60,292 bases of DNA, from contig CAZSHG010000020.1 of assembly GCA_964606695.1 (NCBI GenBank), positions 1-60,292 of the forward strand, read 5' to 3'. This document shows, piece by piece, positions 7,956 through 14,453 of this stretch. The notes under the pieces are model-generated. The model saw only the letters and a program-made list of their open reading frames with translations, did not search any database and was not told the origin of the DNA. This DNA comes from CAZSHG01 sp964606695 [NCBI: uncultured bacterium] (lineage in GTDB: Bacteria; UBP14; UBA6098). Made by a program: the position numbers and the translations under genes. How positions within the stretch are numbered: the first letter of the stretch is position 1; every line of letters begins with the position of its first letter.

Positions 7956-7984
7956 AAGATAATACCTCAAGGACGGGATGTCAA
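7956..7984 (-). promoter_or_regulatory. Promoter of the minus-strand small-protein operon
   Basis: On the minus strand TTGACA (7984-7979), a 17-nt spacer and TATCTT (7961-7956). The -35 box is preceded by CCTC, giving CCTCTTGACA, an extension shared with two other promoters nearby. Confidence 0.65.
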
Positions 7985-8042
7985 GAGGTAATTATCGATA
8001 AGTTATTAGCAATTAGTGAAATACAACTATGGGGCTGTTCGA

Positions 8043-8651
8043 ATGAACAAAAAAAGATTGCAAGAATATCACAAAAAGCGCAACTTCGATAAGACTTCCG
8101 AACCATTCGGCTCCGATAAGAAAGAAGGCGGCGAACCGATCTTCGTAATCCAGAAACATGACGCAAGCAACCTCCATTACGATTTCCGAATCGAGATGGA
8201 CGGTGTGCTCAAGTCCTGGGCGATTCCAAAGGGGCCATCGACGGATCCATCCGAGAAGCGTCTGGCGATGCCCACCGAAGACCACCCCATAGAATACGCC
8301 GATTTCGAGGGCGTTATTCCCGAGGACGAATACGGCGGAGGCACTGTCATGGTGTGGGACGCCGGGACATTCAGCAATATACGCGAGGAAAAAGAAGACG
8401 ACGGGAAGTCCATGTCCGAATCCTACGACGAAGGCAAAATAGAAATTCGGCTCGACGGCAAGAAGTTGCAGGGCGGTTATGTTCTCATTCGAACCGCGAA
8501 AGGCGATAATGAAAGATGGCTTTTTAAGAAAATCGACGACGACCAAGCTGACGCCAGACGAAATCCCGTATCCACCGAGCCGAATTCCGTCCTCACCGGA
8601 AGATCGTTAGAGGAAATCACCAAAGACGCGGGCGGAGAGGAGAACGACTAA
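8043..8651 (+). CDS. LigD-type 3'-phosphoesterase, stand-alone
   Basis: A 202-residue protein equal to the phosphoesterase module of bacterial NHEJ ligase D. This module trims 3' ends by removing ribonucleosides and phosphates. The active-site block [25 protein letters not shown] has the metal-binding His and Asp, followed by AIPKGPS and [29 protein letters not shown] at 8043 gives the natural start ([15 protein letters not shown]); a GTG at 8016 is possible. It is the first gene of a four-gene operon; the gap to the next gene is 1 nt. Confidence 0.9.
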   Translation: MNKKRLQEYHKKRNFDKTSEPFGSDKKEGGEPIFVIQKHDASNLHYDFRIEMDGVLKSWAIPKGPSTDPSEKRLAMPTEDHPIEYADFEGVIPEDEYGGGTVMVWDAGTFSNIREEKEDDGKSMSESYDEGKIEIRLDGKKLQGGYVLIRTAKGDNERWLFKKIDDDQADARRNPVSTEPNSVLTGRSLEEITKDAGGEEND

Positions 8652-8652
8652 T

Positions 8653-9564
8653 ATGGAAAAGGAATACCATTTCGGGAAATACACCGTCGAGGCAAGTAAC
8701 CTGGACAAGACTTTTTTCCCCGATGCCGGTTTGACAAAAGGCGACCTCGTCGATTATTACAAACGCATAGCCGATTTTATGCTCCCGCACATCGTAAACC
8801 GCCCGGTCACCATGCATCGTTTTACCGAGGGCATCGATGGAGACGATTTCTACCACAAAAACGTCCCCGACTATTTCCCCGATTGGATCGAACGCGCTAA
8901 AGTCGAGAAGGAAGGAGGAGAGGTTACCCACGTCGTCTGTAATAATTCAGCGACGCTGGTCTATATCGCGAATCAGGCGTGTATTACGCCCCATATCTGG
9001 CTCAGCCGTCAGGATAAGATCGATTACCCCGATAAGCTTATCTTCGACCTCGATCCCCCGAAGGACGCAACCGATATTGCCCCGCTGATTTTCGCCGCAA
9101 AAGGAATACGCGAAATTCTGGAGGAAACAGGACTCAAACCTTTCATAATGACTTCCGGCTCGAAAGGGTTCCACGTGGTCGCGCCTATCAAACGCGAGTA
9201 TAATTTCGACGAGGTCAGAGAATACGCCAAACGAACCGCGAAACTCCTTGCCCAACGCGAATCCGACAGATTGACCACGGAAACCCTCAAAGAGAACCGC
9301 AAGGGGAGGGTCTTTCTGGACTACATGCGCAATTCCTACGGCGCGACATCGGTAGCGCCCTACGCCTTGCGAACCAAACCGGGGGCACCAGTAGCCGCGC
9401 CGATACACTGGGATGAACTGGATGACGTCAGTCCGCGTAAATTCAGGCTGACCAATATCTTCGACAGACTCGACGACATCGGCGACCCGTGGAAGGGGAT
9501 GTTCAGCCACGCGAGGTCGCTGAAAAAGGCAATCGAGAATGTCGAAAAAGCTGAGGGAGACTAA
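8653..9564 (+). CDS. LigD-type polymerase/primase domain protein
   Basis: A 303-residue archaeo-eukaryotic primase-like polymerase, the POL module of ligase D, which fills gaps and adds ribonucleotides at broken DNA ends. Seen: SNLDKTFFPDAGLTKGDLVDYY, LIFDLDPPKD with the two catalytic Asp, SGSKGFHVVAPI (nucleotide-binding Ser/His), and VFLDYMRNSYGATSVAPYALR with the third acid. The length is that of a stand-alone POL domain. It begins 1 nt after the phosphoesterase stop and its stop TAA abuts the glycosylase ATG. Confidence 0.92.
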   Translation: MEKEYHFGKYTVEASNLDKTFFPDAGLTKGDLVDYYKRIADFMLPHIVNRPVTMHRFTEGIDGDDFYHKNVPDYFPDWIERAKVEKEGGEVTHVVCNNSATLVYIANQACITPHIWLSRQDKIDYPDKLIFDLDPPKDATDIAPLIFAAKGIREILEETGLKPFIMTSGSKGFHVVAPIKREYNFDEVREYAKRTAKLLAQRESDRLTTETLKENRKGRVFLDYMRNSYGATSVAPYALRTKPGAPVAAPIHWDELDDVSPRKFRLTNIFDRLDDIGDPWKGMFSHARSLKKAIENVEKAEGD

Positions 9565-10350
9565 ATGCCAGAACTACCCGACATCGAAGTCTTCAGACGA
9601 TACTTTGATTCGACATCGCTGAACAAAACAATCGTAAAAACCGAGGTGCCCGAACCGTCGATATTGCACGACACAACCCCGCAGGCGCTGGGCAGAGCGG
9701 TGGTCGGCGAGAAGTTCACCAAATCGCGGAGAATTGGTAAACATATGCTCGTTCATACCGACGACGGCAAATGGCTGACTTTGCATTTCGGCATGACGGG
9801 CTTCCTGAAATATATCAAAGGGGGCGGCAACGGAACAGATCATCCCGCGGTGATATTCCATTTCGACAACGGCTATGGATTAATTTACGACTGCACACGT
9901 AAGCTGGGCGAAGTCGGCCTGACCACCGACCCCGAGAAATTTGCCGATGAAAAGGAACTGGGCCCCGATGCCCTGGATGTCGATTTCGATGAATTCGCTG
10001 AACGATTGAGTGGCCGCCGCGGCAGTGTGAAATCCGCGCTGATGAACCAGAGTGCAATCGCCGGAATAGGGAACATCTATTCCGACGAAATACTATACGC
10101 CACGAAAATCCACCCCGCTTCATCAGCAAAAAGGCTGGACAGGGAAAAACTTTGCAGAATATACAAATCCATGGATAAAATATTAAAGAAGGCCATCGAA
10201 GTCCGGGTTGATAAGGGCGAGATGCCGGACGATTGGCTAATCCATCGCAGAAAGCCCGGCGAAAAGTGCCCCTGCGGCGGCGAGACCGAGAGGGCGAAAA
10301 TTGCGGGAAGGTCATCATATTTCTGCCCCGAATGCCAGGAGAAACTATGA
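9565..10350 (+). CDS. Fpg/Nei-family DNA glycosylase
   Basis: A 261-residue enzyme that excises oxidised bases and cleaves the abasic site. MPELPD retains the catalytic Pro2 and Glu3 but has Asp where the usual motif is MPELPEVE. RRIGKHML contains the conserved Lys, LHFGMTGFL and NQSAIAGIGNIYSDEILY (helix-two-turn-helix) are family hallmarks. The C-terminal zinc finger ends AGRSSYFCPECQ, but its first cysteine pair is Cys-x-Cys instead of Cys-x2-Cys. It starts immediately after the polymerase stop and overlaps the ligase start, so it belongs to the end-repair operon. Fpg versus Nei cannot be decided by eye. Confidence 0.9.
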   Translation: MPELPDIEVFRRYFDSTSLNKTIVKTEVPEPSILHDTTPQALGRAVVGEKFTKSRRIGKHMLVHTDDGKWLTLHFGMTGFLKYIKGGGNGTDHPAVIFHFDNGYGLIYDCTRKLGEVGLTTDPEKFADEKELGPDALDVDFDEFAERLSGRRGSVKSALMNQSAIAGIGNIYSDEILYATKIHPASSAKRLDREKLCRIYKSMDKILKKAIEVRVDKGEMPDDWLIHRRKPGEKCPCGGETERAKIAGRSSYFCPECQEKL

Positions 10351-11348
10351 ACGAGTTACTCGAAAAACTCGAATCAACCGCGGAAGACAAACTCGTCGAG
10401 AAAAAATTCCCCAAATGGGTCGATCCCATGCTCGCGAAACTCACCCACGATTATTTCGACGATCCCGATTGGATTTACGAACGCAAATTCGACGGTGAGA
10501 GATGTATCACATATATATATAATGGGGATGTCCGTTTGATGTCGCGTAACGAGAAGAAGTTGAATGCTCAATATCCTGAACTTGCAAAAGCGTTGATCGA
10601 CATGGATATGCCCGATATGATAATCGACGGTGAGATAGTCGCGTTCAAGGACGATGTAACAAGCTTCAAGCGCCTGCAGAAACGTATGCACGTGTCGGAC
10701 GTCACCGATGAATTAACTAAAAAAGTGCCCGTGTATTATTACCTCTTCGATATTATATATTTCGACGGCTACGACCTGAGCGACCTGCCCCTGCGCGATA
10801 GAAAGAGAATACTCAAGGGTAGTATCGACTATGCAGACCCTATCCGTTTCACAATACATCGCGACGAGAATGGCATGAAATTCCACAAGGAAGCCTGCAA
10901 GAAGGGCTGGGAAGGACTTATCGCCAAGGACGCGACATCTGAATATATACACAAGCGATCGAGTGAATGGCTGAAATTTAAGTGCATCAACCAGCAGGAG
11001 TTCGTGATAGGCGGTTACACGGAACCTTCCGGAGAGCGTATTGGATTCGGCGCTCTTCTAATCGGCTATTACGATGACGACGATCTCGTTTACGCAGGCA
11101 AGGCGGGCACGGGCTATGACGACGATATGCTCAGAATGCTAAGCAATATGTTGTCTGATATCGAGCGAAAAACCAGCCCCTTCGACAGGGGAGAGGTAGA
11201 AGATCAAAGCGCTCATTTTGTGCAACCGAAACTGGTTGGCGAAGTAGGATTTACGGAATGGACTAAAGACAACAAGCTCCGCCACCCGAGGTTTTTGGGA
11301 CTTAGAGAAGATAAAAACCCCTGCGATATTGTCCGGGAAAATGATTAA
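10347..11348 (+). CDS. ATP-dependent DNA ligase, LigD-LIG type
   Basis: A 333-residue ligase with nucleotidyltransferase and OB domains. Motif I is YERKFDGER with the AMP-accepting Lys; DGEIVAF is motif III, WEGLIAKD motif IV, and SEWLKFKC motif V. The C-terminal HPRFLGLREDK is the usual end of the LigD ligase module. The ATG at 10347 overlaps the glycosylase stop (ATGA), indicating coupling; a longer frame to 10233 is the overlap of another gene. It completes a dissected LigD (phosphoesterase, polymerase, ligase). No Ku gene is in the window. Confidence 0.93.
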   Translation: MNELLEKLESTAEDKLVEKKFPKWVDPMLAKLTHDYFDDPDWIYERKFDGERCITYIYNGDVRLMSRNEKKLNAQYPELAKALIDMDMPDMIIDGEIVAFKDDVTSFKRLQKRMHVSDVTDELTKKVPVYYYLFDIIYFDGYDLSDLPLRDRKRILKGSIDYADPIRFTIHRDENGMKFHKEACKKGWEGLIAKDATSEYIHKRSSEWLKFKCINQQEFVIGGYTEPSGERIGFGALLIGYYDDDDLVYAGKAGTGYDDDMLRMLSNMLSDIERKTSPFDRGEVEDQSAHFVQPKLVGEVGFTEWTKDNKLRHPRFLGLREDKNPCDIVREND

Positions 11349-11383
11349 AGCGCAGGAATCCTAAACATTTCGCCATTTCCCTC

Positions 11384-11412
11384 TTGACCCCACCGCGGAT
11401 TTCATATAACAT
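11384..11412 (+). promoter_or_regulatory. Promoter upstream of the GT2 gene
   Basis: CCCTC followed by TTGACC (11384-11389), 17-nt spacer, TAACAT (11407-11412); the overlapping TATAAC at 11405 is an alternative -10. The CTCTTGACC element is the same as that of the LigD promoter. The start codon is about 80 nt downstream. Confidence 0.5.
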
Positions 11413-11490
11413 TAATACTGACCGAATTAGTCAGGCTCAATAAAGGATTCGGATTAGTGAATTAAAACACAAAGCGAAAGCGAAACTATT

Positions 11491-12219
11491 ATGGGCGAAA
11501 AAAGTAATCCGCGCTTTTCGATAATTATCCCCGCCAGAGACGAGGAAGATTATATCGGCGATTGTCTCGATGCCGTGTTGGAAGCGGCGGAAAGTGTTCG
11601 CGGGGAAATCGAAATCGTAGTCGGAATCAACCGATGCACCGATCGAACCGAAGAAATCGCGTTATCCTACGGCGCGAAGATCGTCCATGAGGACGCGAAG
11701 AACATCTCAAAAATCCGTAACGAGACGGCAAAATCGGCTAAGGGCGATATATTCGTGTTCCTCGATGCCGACAGCAATATGACTCCCGGCCTTCTGGCGG
11801 AAATCGAAAAAAGGCTCGAAACCGGCAGGATAGTCGGCGGCGGCACCATGTTCGAATTGGATAGGACCTCACTTGGAATAAAAATAACTCTGGGAATATT
11901 CCTTATAGCCGCGAGGATACTCAACGTCATGGCGGGGCCGTATTGGTTGTATAGGGAAGATTTCCTGGGAGTGGGAGGGTTCAATGAAGATTACTTTTCC
12001 GCCGAAGATACGGAATTCGTCCGAAGATTGAAAAAATACGGTCGGAAAGACGGGCGGGTGTTCGATGTGATTCGCAACGAGCGCGTCGTTACTTCATCCC
12101 GCAAATTCGACCGGATGGGCGATTGGTATGTCCTGCTTCATCCCGGTGTTGCGATAAGTCTGATTCGCGGCAAAAACCCCGAACTCGCCGACGAGATATG
12201 GTACGAAATCGAGCGTTAA
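11491..12219 (+). CDS. Family 2 glycosyltransferase
   Basis: A 242-residue GT-A enzyme. FSIIIPARDEEDYIGDCLDAVL is the nucleotide-sugar binding start, VFLDADSNM holds the metal-binding DxD, and GVGGFNEDYFSAEDTEFVRRLKKYG is the GGF/ED acceptor region. A hydrophobic stretch near residues 130-145 may attach it to the membrane. The sugar and acceptor are unknown. It stands alone on the plus strand, ending 26 nt before the convergent treT paralogue with no hairpin between them. Confidence 0.85.
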   Translation: MGEKSNPRFSIIIPARDEEDYIGDCLDAVLEAAESVRGEIEIVVGINRCTDRTEEIALSYGAKIVHEDAKNISKIRNETAKSAKGDIFVFLDADSNMTPGLLAEIEKRLETGRIVGGGTMFELDRTSLGIKITLGIFLIAARILNVMAGPYWLYREDFLGVGGFNEDYFSAEDTEFVRRLKKYGRKDGRVFDVIRNERVVTSSRKFDRMGDWYVLLHPGVAISLIRGKNPELADEIWYEIER

Positions 12220-12245
12220 TTCCGGATACGGCTCTGGATTGATCG

Positions 12246-13517
12246 TCAATATACCTTGCCCGGATACCCCGATAACTCGAAACGAATTTGGAAAGCCCTT
12301 ATCATATCGATATAATTCTCGAGTAGCCTCGACATCAGGTATTTTCCCCTGACCGATTTTCTGGCGGCGTCGCCGATTTTTTCGCGTAAATCGGGTTTTT
12401 TTAGCAATAGCTCTATTTTTTCCGCCGTTTCTTCGATGGAATCGACCAGGAAACCGGTTTCTCCGTCTTCTATCTGGTGCTTAATCCCGCCTACGTTCCC
12501 GGCTACAACGGCCGCGCGTTTCCACATGGCCTCAGTTACGGTTAGTCCAAATCCTTCTTTGATCGATTTCTGCACTACCACGGCGGCCTTGCATTGAAGC
12601 GCGTTCACCAGTGCCGTGTCCTGTTTACTGAGGATGATGATACGGTCTTCCCCCTGCTCCAATAGCGATTGATATACCTTCTCGCCCTCGGGATCGTCGG
12701 TCGCGACGTTGCCAAGCAAAACCAGAGTGCAATCCTCGTTTTTCCGAACCAGCTTGTAGGCCTTTATTACGCCTTCGGGATCTTTATGTTTATCGAAACG
12801 GGATATCTGGACAACCAGGGGTAGATCGTCCGGAATATCGTAATGTTCAAGCCGCTCTCGTTTTTCGTCCTCGCTGAATTCCCGATTCTTTATCGAAAAG
12901 GGATCTATAGCGGGAGAAAAGATAAGCTGGGGAACGTCGAGGTCTTTCCTGTATTCATCAATACTAAAAATGGCCGCATTATATTCGTTAATGAAATCTT
13001 TTAGGTAGTCCCAGGTTTTTGGATTAGGATCGCTAAGATCGACATGACATCGCCATATCCACGGCGCGGTTTTGTTGTAGTTTTCAATCATAGCGAGAGG
13101 CTGAGGATCGTGAACGATGACCATATCGTGGTCGAGATGGTTGCGAATGGAATTCTTCTTCAGCGTATCGGTATAGATTTTCTTCTTTCTCTCGCTGAGA
13201 TTAATTTCGCTACCCTGGAGTGCGTTGTGCATCTTTTTCGTCACGCTGAAAAAATCCGGCGATCCCTGGATAATGCGCCAGCCGGATTTCAGGCCAACGC
13301 AGTCCATAAGCAATGTAAGCGAAGAAAGCATCTCGGCCACTCCGCCGCCGTAATATGTGGAATTTATATTTGCGACGTGGTAATCTTCAAGCGGTTCGGC
13401 CTTCTCGTAAATACGATCCACGGCTTCCGAGCCGATAAACTTTTCATAATCTTCCAGCCGAGTTATATGATCTTCGCCAATGTTCTCTTTCTTTGAACTC
13501 TCGTTGAGTTTACGCAT
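12246..13517 (-). CDS. Second trehalose synthase TreT-like GT4 glycosyltransferase
   Basis: 423 residues, clearly paralogous to the enzyme at 1061-2302: NSTYYGGGVAEML, HDPQPLAMI, WRCHVDLSDP, VVQISRFDKHKDPEGVI, EGFGLTVTEAMWKRAAVVAGNVGGI in the same order. It has a longer N-terminal tail (about 45 residues before the GGGVAE loop). AAGGA lies 9 nt before the ATG at 13517. It is transcribed alone from its own promoter (13641-13614), away from the ots operon, so the two copies may be differently regulated or prefer different NDP-sugars. The same reaction is assumed, not shown. Confidence 0.85.
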   Translation of the reverse strand: MRKLNESSKKENIGEDHITRLEDYEKFIGSEAVDRIYEKAEPLEDYHVANINSTYYGGGVAEMLSSLTLLMDCVGLKSGWRIIQGSPDFFSVTKKMHNALQGSEINLSERKKKIYTDTLKKNSIRNHLDHDMVIVHDPQPLAMIENYNKTAPWIWRCHVDLSDPNPKTWDYLKDFINEYNAAIFSIDEYRKDLDVPQLIFSPAIDPFSIKNREFSEDEKRERLEHYDIPDDLPLVVQISRFDKHKDPEGVIKAYKLVRKNEDCTLVLLGNVATDDPEGEKVYQSLLEQGEDRIIILSKQDTALVNALQCKAAVVVQKSIKEGFGLTVTEAMWKRAAVVAGNVGGIKHQIEDGETGFLVDSIEETAEKIELLLKKPDLREKIGDAARKSVRGKYLMSRLLENYIDMIRAFQIRFELSGYPGKVY

Positions 13518-13613
13518 TCAGCTTATTCCTTCAATGGAATGTTATTTTGAACAACACTTTATCGGTTTTTTATTCGATCTAATTCGTATTCTATTATTCA
13601 ATAACTTACTATA

Positions 13614-13641
13614 AAAATACGGTTATATTCAAAATTGTCAA
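13614..13641 (-). promoter_or_regulatory. Promoter of the second treT-like gene
   Basis: On the minus strand a perfect TTGACA (13641-13636), 16-nt spacer and TATTTT (13619-13614), giving a leader of roughly 90 nt. Confidence 0.6.
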
Positions 13642-13769
13642 GACGATAAGATTATTCGATACCCTATCGACCATATCTAAAGTTGTCCCGAATATAGTTA
13701 TTCGTCCTATCGATCTACATAGAAATGAGTTGATGTTCGCCGGTGAACTCACTAAATTGAAACAAAATT

Positions 13770-14453
13770 ATGAAGCTGAACTGGACGGTTGCTATGAAAC
13801 CATACGTTACATCTGAAAATCTTTCTAAGAGAACCGAAGAATGGCTCGACCATATCGCGCGACTAAATACTCACGGTTTGAAGCTGAACGTCGAAAAATC
13901 GGCACTTATGGTCATCGACATGCAGAACTTCTTCCTTGACGAGACCTCGCCGACGTTCACGAAAGGCGGCTCTGCCATTGTCCCTAATGTTAAAAGGCTG
14001 ATTTCGGTTTTCAGGAACGCCGGTCGCCCGGTGATCTTTACCAGGCATGTCCATCATCCCGATAACATAGACTGCGGGATAATGGGATGGTGGTGGGACG
14101 GCATGTGTATCGAGGGAAGCCCGGAAAGCGAGATATTCAGCGAACTTGCGCCGATACAGAGGGAGAAGGTCATCGAGAAACACCGGTATTCGGCCTTCTA
14201 CAACACCGATATGGAGACGATTTTACGATGCCAGGAAATCGAGGACATCGTCATATCGGGCATAATGACCAACATGTGTTGCGAATCGACCGCACGCGAC
14301 GCATACTATCGCGACTACCGGGTGTTCTTCCTCGCCGACGGCACCGCCGCCGTATGCGAGGAAATGCACCTTGCGAGCCTGATGAATCTGGCTTACGGTT
14401 TCGCGCATATTTGTACGACGGACGAGATTATCGGCCAATTGCCGGAAAATTAA
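13770..14453 (+). CDS. Isochorismatase-family cysteine hydrolase
   Basis: 227 residues. The catalytic triad of the family is visible: Asp in ALMVIDMQNFF, Lys in VIEKHRYSAFYNT, Cys in GIMTNMCCESTARDAY. Such enzymes hydrolyse amides or vinyl ethers (nicotinamide, ureidoacrylate, carbamates); the substrate here is not evident. ATG at 13770 gives the full frame; ATG at 13794, with GGACGG six nt upstream, is a good alternative. Its TAA overlaps the TAA of the convergent MutL-type gene within one TTAA, so no terminator fits between them. Confidence 0.85.
   Translation: MKLNWTVAMKPYVTSENLSKRTEEWLDHIARLNTHGLKLNVEKSALMVIDMQNFFLDETSPTFTKGGSAIVPNVKRLISVFRNAGRPVIFTRHVHHPDNIDCGIMGWWWDGMCIEGSPESEIFSELAPIQREKVIEKHRYSAFYNTDMETILRCQEIEDIVISGIMTNMCCESTARDAYYRDYRVFFLADGTAAVCEEMHLASLMNLAYGFAHICTTDEIIGQLPEN

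Noticed and set aside
9815-10444. 209-codon antisense frame over the glycosylase and ligase
   Set aside because: Composition is that of a shadow ORF, and the two sense genes have complete catalytic motifs.
5213-11348. Ku protein gene associated with LigD parts
   Set aside because: No frame in or around the operon shows Ku-like sequence; none elsewhere in the window.
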